Positions 16,675-24,707 of a DNA stretch of 50,495 bases are shown piece by piece; positions within the stretch are counted from its first letter, which is position 1, and each line of letters starts with the position of its first letter. This DNA comes from Acidobacteriota bacterium (lineage in GTDB: Bacteria > Acidobacteriota > Terriglobia > Acidiferrales > UBA7541), in contig QHZB01000197.1 of NCBI GenBank assembly GCA_003224525.1, positions 1 through 50,495 of the forward strand, in the 5' to 3' direction. The notes beneath the pieces were generated by a model. The model was not told the origin of the DNA. It did no database searches and saw only the letters and a list, made by a program, of their open reading frames with translations. A program made the position numbers and the translations under genes.

Positions 16675-18585
16675 ATGAAGGCGGTCAGTCTACGCCTGGC
16701 CATATGCGGCGCGTTTTTAGTGTTCAGCGGTCTCACCCTGGCAAATCCCCCGGAAACCGTTCATCGCCTGAGTCAGAAACATGACCTTGGCGCACTGGCC
16801 CGTGCCCATCAATCGGCCGGCGGCGCGGGGCAGGTGCAGCCGTCTCTTGATTTTGAAACCTACCGAATTCGTATCGAACCAATCTTCCTTAAGCCACGGC
16901 CAGGTGGAGTGCGATGCTACGACTGCCATTCGATGTTAGCCACGCGCTTGCGGCTGGAGCCGCTGTCGGCGGGAAGTTCCTCGTGGACGGAAGAGCAATC
17001 GCGCCGAAACTTTGAGGCTGTCTCCCAACTGGTCACACCCACGGAACCATTGAAGAGCCATTTGCTGCTTCATCCTTTGGCGCAAGAGGCGGGCGGCGAT
17101 CCGCTGCACACGGGCGGCAAGTTCTGGGCATCGCAGGACGACCCGGAATGGAAAATGCTTGCCGACTGGGTCAGCCATGGCGACCAGACGCCGCCGGCCG
17201 CTCAAGCAAGATCTCGTCCCGCCGCGACAGACGCTCTTGATTTTCAGTTATTCAAGACCAGCGTCGAGCCTGTCTTCTTAAAGGAGCGCTCGGGACACGC
17301 CCGCTGCTACGGTTGCCATATTCTATCCAACAGAGTTTTTCATCTCGAGACGTTGTCACCGGGAAGCTCGAATTGGACCGACGAGCAATCGCAGCGCAAC
17401 TTTCAGGGTGCTCTACAGCTGGTTGTTCCTGGGGACCCTGCCTCGAGCAGACTTTTGATCCATCCTCTAGCTCCCGAAGCGGGAGGAGATCCGTTTCATT
17501 CCGGCGGCAGGCAGTTTGCGTCACCGAACGACCCTGACTGGCTTGCCCTCGCTGAATGGGTGCGTGGTGTTCGAACGGGAATTGCTTCTGAGTCTGCGCC
17601 GGGAGCAATGACGCTGATCTATGTGACGAACAGCGCTGGCGATACCGTCGACGTGATTGATCCCGCCACAAACAAAATCGTGCAGGTGATACGAGGCATA
17701 GAGTTACCGCATGGCGTCGCATTCTCTTCCGATGGGTCGCGCGTCTACATCAGCAATGAATCGGAAAGCATGCTTGACGTGGTGGACCGAAGGAGCGGAG
17801 AAATTCTGCGGAAAGTGTGTCTCAGCGGTCGCCCGAACAACATTGCCATTACTAAAGATGGAGACCGGGTGCTGGTGGGCATACGGAGGGAGCCGGGAGT
17901 CGTGGACGTGATCGACACAACTTCGCTCAAGCGATCGAAGAGCATTCCCGTGGACGGAAGCGTCCACAATGTATTCGTCACGCCTGATGGCAAGTACGCG
18001 GTCAGCGGTTCGATCGAAAACAAAGCAGCCACCATCATTGATCTCCAAAGCGAGCAAGCGGTTTGGGAAATCAAATTCGACAGTGCCGTGCGCCCCATGG
18101 CGTTCGAGGCAAACCCCGACGGTTCGACAAGCCGCATTTTCGTCCAGCTCACCGGCCTGAACGGGTTTGCAGTGGTGGATTTCGCGAAGCGCGCCGAAGT
18201 GGCCAGGATCAAGCTGCCGGAGCAGCCCAGTGGTTTCGGGATTGCCGAGGGTCGAACAGGCACTCCTTCACACGGCATCGGAGTCGCACCCGACGGGAAA
18301 TCGCTGTGGGTCAACAGCACTCTCGCCAATGCGGTATTCAAGTACTCTCTGCCCGAACTGAAGCTGGCCGGATATTCAGCCCTGCCGGTGGTTCAGACGC
18401 TGGGACATTCGCCAACCGGCGCCGTGCCGGAGTGGATTACGTTTACGCCAAATAGCAAGATTATTTATGTCTCCAACTCCGGGGCCGGCTCGGTGTCGGC
18501 CATCGACACGAAATCTTTGAAGGCCGTGGCTGTAATCGCTGTCGGAGAAGTTCCCAAAAGGATTAACACCCTGGCTCTGCATTGA
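16675..18585 (+). CDS. Exported two-CxxCH plus beta-propeller protein
   Basis: 636 aa with GGGAGG upstream of the ATG. A signal peptide (residues 1-23) is followed by two homologous cytochrome-like modules, each about 130 residues with one CxxCH heme-attachment motif: CYDCH at residues 81-85 and CYGCH at 211-215. Each motif is followed by matching stretches (SSSWTEEQSRRNF / SSNWTDEQSQRNF and LHPLAQEAGGDP / IHPLAPEAGGDP), so they are an internal duplication. From about residue 305 a YVTN propeller follows (LIYVTNSAGDTVDVIDPATN and later blades). Probably a periplasmic redox or binding protein carrying covalent heme; substrate unknown. A fragment of the same heme module occurs in the relic at 3403. 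Confidence 0.8.
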   Translation: MKAVSLRLAICGAFLVFSGLTLANPPETVHRLSQKHDLGALARAHQSAGGAGQVQPSLDFETYRIRIEPIFLKPRPGGVRCYDCHSMLATRLRLEPLSAGSSSWTEEQSRRNFEAVSQLVTPTEPLKSHLLLHPLAQEAGGDPLHTGGKFWASQDDPEWKMLADWVSHGDQTPPAAQARSRPAATDALDFQLFKTSVEPVFLKERSGHARCYGCHILSNRVFHLETLSPGSSNWTDEQSQRNFQGALQLVVPGDPASSRLLIHPLAPEAGGDPFHSGGRQFASPNDPDWLALAEWVRGVRTGIASESAPGAMTLIYVTNSAGDTVDVIDPATNKIVQVIRGIELPHGVAFSSDGSRVYISNESESMLDVVDRRSGEILRKVCLSGRPNNIAITKDGDRVLVGIRREPGVVDVIDTTSLKRSKSIPVDGSVHNVFVTPDGKYAVSGSIENKAATIIDLQSEQAVWEIKFDSAVRPMAFEANPDGSTSRIFVQLTGLNGFAVVDFAKRAEVARIKLPEQPSGFGIAEGRTGTPSHGIGVAPDGKSLWVNSTLANAVFKYSLPELKLAGYSALPVVQTLGHSPTGAVPEWITFTPNSKIIYVSNSGAGSVSAIDTKSLKAVAVIAVGEVPKRINTLALH

Positions 18586-18758
18586 ACTCGGCGGCTGTCC
18601 CTGGCCAAAATTAAAGGCGCGTTTGGAATCGATAACGTGTAGAGATGCCGCATAATATATTACGTGAACGAAAGTCAGGGGTTTGCGGAGATCGATGAAC
18701 GTCACTTGAGAATCGAGCTTTAGGCTTCGCGTACTTTCGTATTCTGCGGGAGGGAGTT

Positions 18759-19976
18759 GTGAATTACGCAGTGCTGCTTCAATCCGCCTTAGTGGCCTTG
18801 CTTCGGAATAAAATGCGAAGCATGCTGACGGTCCTGGGCATCACCATCGGGATCGCGGCGGTTATCTGCGTCGTCGCGATCGGCAAAGCCGGACAAGCCC
18901 AGGTCGAACAGCAGTTGAACAACCTGGGGGATAATTTTGTCTGGATAGAAGCGGGCGGACGCGCGGTGAATGGAGTGCGCACTGGCACGCACGGGACAAA
19001 AACTCTGACATACGCCGATGCGGTGGCGATAAAGAATCAGGTCTCGCTGATCAAGAGCGTTTCACCTAACGTCGATGGACCGGTGCAGATCATCTATGGA
19101 AACCAAAACTGGTTTACAGGGTTCCGAGGCGTTTCGCCGGAATACTTCGACATAAAGCGCTGGTATGTGGATCAGGGCGCCGCATTCTCCCAGGACGATG
19201 TGGACCGAGCCGCGGACGTCTGCGCGATTGGTCGCACCGTGCGCGATCAGCTTTTCGGCGTCGAGGACCCGATTGGGAAAGTGATACGCGTCAAGGACGT
19301 TCCCTGTAAGGTGGTGGCCACTCTTCATCCGAAGGGGCTATCCGTTTCCGGGCAAGACCAGGACGATACCATTCTCATGCCGTACACCACTGGTCAGAAG
19401 AAGATTAAAGGGGCTAACTGGCTGGACGACATACTGTGCTCGGCGGTATCGCAAGCGGCCGTCAAAGTGGCGGGCCAGGAAGCGGCGGCGGTGCTCCGGG
19501 ATCGCCATCATTTGCGCCCCGAAGAGGAAGATGACTTCAATATTCGGAATCCCGAGGACATTATCCAGGCGCAGCTCGAGGCCAGCCGGACTCTTACGAT
19601 TCTTCTGATTGCCATCGCTTCCATTTCCTTGTTAGTGGGCGGGATCGGGATCATGAACGTCATGCTCGTTTCGGTAACCGAGCGGACCCGTGAGATCGGC
19701 GTCCGGGTGGCGGTTGGCGCGACCGAAGAAGCCATCCAGCTACAGTTCTTAGGCGAATCAGTCATGCTGAGCCTGGTGGGCGGAGCGGCTGGAGTGCTGT
19801 TCGGAGTCGTTGGGTCGTATTTGGTTGGCCAAACACTGCGGTGGCCCATGCAAATGTCACTTGAGTCCGTCGTGATTGCGGCCGTCTTCTCGATTGCAGT
19901 GGGAGTGTTTTTTGGGTATTACCCGGCGAGAAAGGCCTCTCTGCTGGACCCTATCGAAGCACTGCGGTACGAATGA
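18759..19976 (+). CDS. MacB-type ABC transporter permease
   Basis: 405 aa, GTG start preceded by GGGAGGGAG. FtsX/MacB permease architecture: one N-terminal transmembrane helix (about residues 20-42), a large periplasmic domain (about 45-275), and three C-terminal helices (ILLIAIASISLLVGGIGIMN onward), ending in the conserved 'YYPARKASLLDPIEALRYE'. It carries no nucleotide-binding domain; that is the separate gene at 21354. First gene of a permease-adaptor-ATPase operon. Works as a dimer in a tripartite exporter of peptides, lipids or small molecules; no outer-membrane TolC homologue is encoded in this window. Confidence 0.9.
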   Translation: MNYAVLLQSALVALLRNKMRSMLTVLGITIGIAAVICVVAIGKAGQAQVEQQLNNLGDNFVWIEAGGRAVNGVRTGTHGTKTLTYADAVAIKNQVSLIKSVSPNVDGPVQIIYGNQNWFTGFRGVSPEYFDIKRWYVDQGAAFSQDDVDRAADVCAIGRTVRDQLFGVEDPIGKVIRVKDVPCKVVATLHPKGLSVSGQDQDDTILMPYTTGQKKIKGANWLDDILCSAVSQAAVKVAGQEAAAVLRDRHHLRPEEEDDFNIRNPEDIIQAQLEASRTLTILLIAIASISLLVGGIGIMNVMLVSVTERTREIGVRVAVGATEEAIQLQFLGESVMLSLVGGAAGVLFGVVGSYLVGQTLRWPMQMSLESVVIAAVFSIAVGVFFGYYPARKASLLDPIEALRYE

Positions 19977-20007
19977 ACCTGCCGGATCTCGGGGCTCAGG
20001 AAAAAGG

Positions 20008-21327
20008 ATGAAAACAAAGAGCAAGTGGTACATCGTGGCGGGTCTTGTGGTCTTCGCTGGAGCATTTGTGGCTTTCGGATTGAACCGCAGCGCCCAGCCG
20101 CAGCACTTCACCGCCAAGGTTGAACGGGGCGACATCCACGATGTCGTGGAAGCCACCGGAACCATCAACGCGGTGATCACCGTCCAAGTTGGATCTCAGG
20201 TTTCCGGCACCATCGCGAAGCTAAATGTCGACTTCAACTCCCGCGTCCACAAGGGCGATGTCGTCGCACTGATCGATCCCGCACTGTTCCAAGGGGCGCT
20301 GTTACAGTCTTCCGCCGATTTGGACAATGCCAAAGCCAACGTGGCGGCGGCGAAGGCCAACCTGGAAAAGGCGAAGGCCGCCTCGCAGCAGACCAAAGCC
20401 GACTACGACCGCGTCGCTCAGCTCTCGAAGGATAACATCATGAGCCAGCAACAACTGGACCTCGCCAAAGCCAACTATGATTCAGCGAACGCGGCGGTGG
20501 GCGCAGCGGCCGCAAACGTTACGCAGGCCGAGGCCCAAGTCAGCCAAAAAGCCGCGGCTCTGGCGGTGGCCCAAACGAATCTCAACTATACCGTGATTCG
20601 ATCTCCCATCGATGGCACCGTGGTGGCGCGCAATGTGGATGTGGGACAGACGGTGGCCGCCTCATTGCAAGCGCCAACGGTCTTTACCATCGCACAGGAT
20701 TTGAAAAAGATGTTGGTATACACCAAAACGGACGAGTCTGATGTTGGCAACATCAAACTGGGGAAGGCGGTCACGTTTAAGGTGGATGCCTTCCCAAAGG
20801 ACACCTTTCGCGGAGTGGTCAGCCAAGTCCGGATGAATCCGACCACCGTGCAAAACGTGGTCACCTACGACACGATCATCGAATTCGACAATCCGGAGTT
20901 GAAACTGTTCCCGGGAATGACGGCCTACGTGAGCATCCCCGTGACGACCGCGCAAAATGTATTGAAGCTGCCTAACACAGCGTTGCGGTACAAGCCTCCA
21001 ATGGCTCCCGAGGAGGTTCTGGCGCTCTATAGGCGATACGGGATCGAAGGAGACGAGAAACAACGCGCCGGCGAAGAGCGCAGCTCGCCGGCCGGCAGTG
21101 GAGCACAAAATCTGCCGCGTGCTCCGAGAGCAGAGAATGCGGTCGTATGGAAGCTGCATGCCGATAACACCATGGAGCCCATCAAGATTTCACTGGGGAT
21201 AACGGACCATTCTTTTACGGAAGTGACCGCGCTTATTAAAGGGGAACTGAAAGAAGGAGACGAACTCATTATTCGTTCCGTGATGCCGAAAACGCAGAAT
21301 CCGGGAGGCGCGGGGATAAGGCGCTAG
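20008..21327 (+). CDS. MacA/HlyD-type periplasmic adaptor
   Basis: 439 aa from the ATG at 20008. An N-terminal membrane anchor (residues 7-25) precedes lipoyl half-motifs (VQVGSQVSGTIAKLNVDFNS and YTVIRSPIDGTVVARNVDVG) flanking a long Ala/Lys-rich coiled-coil hairpin (about residues 95-200). Beta-barrel and membrane-proximal domains follow. It is the membrane-fusion component linking the permease to an outer-membrane channel. A low-complexity charged insert (about residues 345-380) interrupts the last domain. It lies 31 bp after the permease and 26 bp before the ATPase, hence one operon. Confidence 0.88.
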   Translation: MKTKSKWYIVAGLVVFAGAFVAFGLNRSAQPQHFTAKVERGDIHDVVEATGTINAVITVQVGSQVSGTIAKLNVDFNSRVHKGDVVALIDPALFQGALLQSSADLDNAKANVAAAKANLEKAKAASQQTKADYDRVAQLSKDNIMSQQQLDLAKANYDSANAAVGAAAANVTQAEAQVSQKAAALAVAQTNLNYTVIRSPIDGTVVARNVDVGQTVAASLQAPTVFTIAQDLKKMLVYTKTDESDVGNIKLGKAVTFKVDAFPKDTFRGVVSQVRMNPTTVQNVVTYDTIIEFDNPELKLFPGMTAYVSIPVTTAQNVLKLPNTALRYKPPMAPEEVLALYRRYGIEGDEKQRAGEERSSPAGSGAQNLPRAPRAENAVVWKLHADNTMEPIKISLGITDHSFTEVTALIKGELKEGDELIIRSVMPKTQNPGGAGIRR

Positions 21328-21353
21328 TGCTCCGCGAGTAATGAAACTCCGCT

Positions 21354-22154
21354 ATGTCAACGATTGATTCGATGCCGGTCGTCAACCAAACCGAAGCTGC
21401 GCCGATTGCCTCCGCCGGAGCCGCTGTCATCCGCGTGGAAGACGCCCACAAGTACTACGATCTAGGTGAAACACGTGTGCACGCGCTCCGCGGTGTCAGC
21501 ATCGTGATTGGGCAGGGAGAGTTCGTGGCCATCATGGGGGCGAGCGGTAGCGGCAAATCGACGTTCATGAATATGCTGGGCTGTCTCGACCGCCTCAGTT
21601 CCGGGCGATACTTGCTCGAGGGTATCGACGTTTCGCGGCACGACAAGAGGGCGCTGGCCTTGATCCGTAACCAGAAAATCGGGTTTGTATTCCAAGGCTT
21701 TAATTTACTGGCGCGCACGACGGCCCTTGAAAATACTGCATTGCCTACACTGTACACAAAGATCGATAAAGCCGAGCGAGGAAAGCGCGCCGCGGAGGCG
21801 CTGGCGATGGTCGGCCTCGCCGACCGCGCACAGCACTTCCCTTCGCAGATGTCCGGGGGACAGCAACAGCGGGTTGCCGTCGCGCGCGCACTGGTAAACC
21901 GCCCCTCCATCCTGCTGGCCGACGAGCCCACGGGCAATCTCGACAGCCGCACTTCTGTTGAGATTATGGAAATCTTTCAGAGCCTGAACGACAAAGGATT
22001 AACCATCGTACTGGTTACGCACGAGCATGATATCTCTCAGTTTGCTAAGCGTGTGCTCGTCTTCCGCGACGGAAAAATCCGCAGGGACGATCCGGTAGTC
22101 CATCGGCCCAAGGCCACGGAAGTCCTGAAGACGCTGCCGACCCTTGAAGACTAG
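21354..22154 (+). CDS. MacB/LolD-type ABC transporter ATPase
   Basis: 266 aa. Walker A GASGSGKST (residues 62-70), Q-loop in VFQGFNLL, ABC signature MSGGQQQR, Walker B ILLADEP and the switch His in VTHEHD are all present, so it should be active. It energises the permease encoded at 18759, with the adaptor at 20008 between them. The N-terminal 25 residues are an Ala-rich extension with no known role. It is the last gene of the operon; the tRNA-derived attachment scar lies about 90 bp after its stop. Confidence 0.92.
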   Translation: MSTIDSMPVVNQTEAAPIASAGAAVIRVEDAHKYYDLGETRVHALRGVSIVIGQGEFVAIMGASGSGKSTFMNMLGCLDRLSSGRYLLEGIDVSRHDKRALALIRNQKIGFVFQGFNLLARTTALENTALPTLYTKIDKAERGKRAAEALAMVGLADRAQHFPSQMSGGQQQRVAVARALVNRPSILLADEPTGNLDSRTSVEIMEIFQSLNDKGLTIVLVTHEHDISQFAKRVLVFRDGKIRRDDPVVHRPKATEVLKTLPTLED

Positions 22155-22246
22155 AGGGAGTCAGCCTCAACATCGCGTGAGCTCAGCTCTGAGCAGGAGT
22201 GAACGACATTAGGTGAAGTTCACTTTGATGAAGTCATGTAGACAAA

Positions 22247-22295
22247 GAAGTGGTGCGCCCCGGGAGACTCGAGCTACCGACGTTCTGGTTCATAG
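22247..22295 (-). repeat. Left attachment scar: degenerate tRNA-Arg 3' half
   Basis: 49 bp matching 43527-43575 at 42 positions without gaps and in the same orientation. On the minus strand it contains the equivalent of the anticodon loop, T-arm (CTCGAGTCTC) and acceptor end ...GGGGCGCACCA. Here the anticodon reads ATG and the T-stem is mispaired, so it is a decayed copy and not a functional tRNA. There is no 5' half. It marks an integration site of a tRNA-targeting element. Confidence 0.7.
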
Positions 22296-22388
22296 CTAGA
22301 TTCTGATTTGCTATCTCGTTGATTCGTCTTGGCTCTCGATACCTGATGTATCCTGGTTTTCAGTGGTTTTCAGTGGTTTTCGGGGCTA

Positions 22389-22407
22389 TTGGACCCATTT
22401 TGGACCC
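22389..22407 (+). repeat. Paired TTGGACCC boxes, arm-type site candidate
   Basis: Two direct copies of TTGGACCC starting 11 bp apart, about one helical turn. The same pair with the same spacing (TTGGACC, TTGGACT at 43654 and 43665) follows the right tRNA-derived scar. Short direct repeats like these beside an att core are typical arm-binding sites of tyrosine recombinases; the assignment is inferred. Confidence 0.45.
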
Positions 22408-22559
22408 AACTTTTTGGGGTTCCATCGAAACTCGATCAGCTAACGCGGCAAGATGACAAACTCAGGAGGCTGCATGAAAAAAACATTTCAGAGAAATGTT
22501 AGGCAAACCCGTCAGCCCGTCGGACACCACTGAAACTAAGCAGTTCAGGGGGAAGGTCT

Positions 22560-22698
22560 CTTGCCCTACTTCGGGATGGCTATCTACAACATCTTGCTGT
22601 GAAGGGCTTCAGCGAAGCCACTCTCAGAGTTCGCCGCGTGAACTGGGTCATCGATGCCGTTCATCAGCCCATAAAGGCAGATCAAAAACTATTGTGAC
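22560..22698 (+). pseudogene. Tyrosine recombinase relic (core-binding domain)
   Basis: The frame from 22560 encodes LALLRDGYLQHLAVKGFSEA then TLRVRRVNWVIDAV before a stop. This is the helical SAM-like core-binding domain that opens XerC/XerD-type tyrosine recombinases (YLxHLxxKxxSxxTLxxRR...). The catalytic R..HxxR..Y domain is absent; GH97 begins on the opposite strand at once. It is the expected position of an integrase next to an att site, so the island once carried its own recombinase. Confidence 0.6.
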
Positions 22699-24653
22699 TC
22701 CGAGAAACGCGCCAAGAAACCACCCCCTGCCCGCAATTCGATGGTGAGGGAATTGCTGCGCTTATGAGTTGACTTTTCGATTTCCACCTTGACGTCGTCC
22801 GTGGGGCTGTCATGAACGAGTACACCATTGTATGGGGCCTCGCCCAGGAACGAGAGAGGTACGCGTATCGTCTTGGCTTGAGGACCACACATAATCGCCA
22901 AGAACCACGTGTTACCTTTGCGCCGGGCGTAGGCTGCGAGTTCGCCGATCGCGGAATCCGGCAAGACGATGGTTTCGTCCCAGACGGGAGGAACGCTCTT
23001 GATCACGTCGACGGCAGGGTTGCTCAGAATGGTCTGCGGATTGGCGGCAATCGTAAGTAAAGGAGCGGCAAAAACAGCGATGCTGGCGATCTGGTGCGCC
23101 ACGGTCGTATCGCGGCGGCGGTCGTTGAATAACATAGCGGTGTAGTCAGCCGGCCCCGCCAAAAGGCGCGTGAAGGGCAAGATGGTTTCGTGCCGGGCGC
23201 GTTCCTTCAGGGCGCTGGCCTCCATCCCTCGGATGGCTTCGCGAACCAACTCGTTGGGCCAAGTGCGCTGGCGACCGGTGGGCTTATTTGCACCGTGTAA
23301 CACCACGAGAATTTGGTATTTGGCTGCCTTTTCTAAAAGCGCCTCGTATAGATCGATCACTTCTTTGGCTTCGTGATCGAAGAAGTCGATTTTGGCGCCG
23401 GTTACACCGAGATCGTGCAACATCTTGAAGAATTCCTCGCGCGCTTCCGGAGTGCGGAGATCCTTGCTGTGCTTCCAGAACCACACGCCAACTCCCTGCT
23501 GCCTGGAATAATCGACCACTTCTTTCCTCTGCGCTGGCGTCCATTTATTCCAGAAGCCCTCGATGACGTTGTATTCGAACCCGAGCTGTCCAGCCATGCG
23601 GGAGAATTCCTTCATGCCATCTACGCCTTCGGGACCACCGTCAAGATAGCGCCAAACGGCACGGCCGGGTTTGATCCATGAGGTGTGGATTCCTCCAGCG
23701 AAAAATTTTGCATCAGGGGGCGGGCAGAGATTGGGCAAGATCGTGCTATTGGCCAGCGTGTTTAAGTCTGGCCCCACCATTACGACACGCCACGGAGTCG
23801 TGACTGTTCCCGCGATAGATACCGGTGTGCCGAGGCGCTTGGCTTCATCCCTTCCATATCGCAATTCGAATGGCCAGTTCAGCGGCTGCCGGTGTCCCAG
23901 ACCGGTAATCCACCCTCGTCGACCATCCGCCTCCAGACCCATTCCGCTGTAATTCACCAGATTGGCCTCGGAGATGGAAGCGTAGCCGGCATCGAGCGGC
24001 AGTTTGAACGTCAGCGGAGGTCCGGCCCATTCTCCGGCGTGAACTTCGGAAATATTCTTCTTCACGAACTCAGTTTCATAGTGGCCGTCGGCCAGTCCGC
24101 CATACCAAAGCATCGAGCCGTCGGGAATAACGAAGGTGGAATACTCGTCCAGGGCCCGCGAAGCGTTTTCTTCGCCGGGAATGACGTGGCGATAGGCAAC
24201 GCCATCATTGAATACGCGGATCTCAAGAGTGTACGAAGTGAAGCTCAGGTCATGCGTGAGAGAAAGTTTGACGCCGTTGCTTCGATTGACAGCCAAGCTG
24301 CTAGCGCCATACCACGGATAGGACTCGTCGATAGAATAGTGTTCGAGGTTGTCGAACACAACTCCCGATGAAAGGTCATAGCCATCAAGCTTCATAACGA
24401 TCGGAGACGGCTCGATCACGACTGTATTCCCCATTGTCACGGTGAAGGTTAGGCGCTCCGCGTTGGGCAGGATCGTGAATTTGATTTTGCCGTCGGGGCT
24501 TGCGACCTGGACTTCTTGCATGTGAACGCGCTGCGATCGTCGAGACCTGGGCGGCTGCGCTTGTGGCTGTGCTTGGGCGAAGCTTGCTTGCGAAAGGCAG
24601 AATGCCCCCGCGGCTCCAAGAAACAAGGGAGCAAGAACCACTCTTTTCCGCAT
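22689..24653 (-). CDS. GH97 family glycoside hydrolase
   Basis: 654 aa. A signal peptide (residues 1-28) is followed by an N-terminal beta-super-sandwich (about 45-290), a (beta/alpha)8 catalytic barrel (about 300-560) and a C-terminal beta domain. GH97 hydrolyses alpha-galactosides or alpha-glucosides. In this protein the barrel stretch 'GVTGAKIDFFDHEAKEVIDL' carries an Asp at the position of the nucleophile of retaining GH97 enzymes, which favours the alpha-galactosidase-like subgroup over the inverting SusB type; this is inference. It is the last gene of a receptor-GH29-GH97 operon and probably acts in the periplasm on imported oligosaccharides. The 3' end overlaps the recombinase relic by 10 bp. 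Confidence 0.88.
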   Translation of the reverse strand: MRKRVVLAPLFLGAAGAFCLSQASFAQAQPQAQPPRSRRSQRVHMQEVQVASPDGKIKFTILPNAERLTFTVTMGNTVVIEPSPIVMKLDGYDLSSGVVFDNLEHYSIDESYPWYGASSLAVNRSNGVKLSLTHDLSFTSYTLEIRVFNDGVAYRHVIPGEENASRALDEYSTFVIPDGSMLWYGGLADGHYETEFVKKNISEVHAGEWAGPPLTFKLPLDAGYASISEANLVNYSGMGLEADGRRGWITGLGHRQPLNWPFELRYGRDEAKRLGTPVSIAGTVTTPWRVVMVGPDLNTLANSTILPNLCPPPDAKFFAGGIHTSWIKPGRAVWRYLDGGPEGVDGMKEFSRMAGQLGFEYNVIEGFWNKWTPAQRKEVVDYSRQQGVGVWFWKHSKDLRTPEAREEFFKMLHDLGVTGAKIDFFDHEAKEVIDLYEALLEKAAKYQILVVLHGANKPTGRQRTWPNELVREAIRGMEASALKERARHETILPFTRLLAGPADYTAMLFNDRRRDTTVAHQIASIAVFAAPLLTIAANPQTILSNPAVDVIKSVPPVWDETIVLPDSAIGELAAYARRKGNTWFLAIMCGPQAKTIRVPLSFLGEAPYNGVLVHDSPTDDVKVEIEKSTHKRSNSLTIELRAGGGFLARFSESQ

Positions 24654-24707
24654 GCTTTCACCTCTCCATTGAATTCCTGGATAATGGTTCCCGTCGCCGG
24701 CGCCGCT

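Larger units (their letters stand above)
22155..22688. other. Island left border region
   Basis: Between the ATPase gene and GH97. In order: the tRNA-derived repeat (22247-22295), a 10-bp tandem repeat GGTTTTCAGT in about 2.6 copies (22355-22381), two direct TTGGACCC boxes 11 bp apart (22389 and 22400), and the recombinase relic (22560-22698). No complete gene. Confidence 0.65.

Noticed and set aside
22355-22381. CRISPR or regulatory repeat array (GGTTTTCAGT)
   Set aside because: Only about 2.6 contiguous copies with no spacers; it is a simple tandem repeat beside the integration scar.
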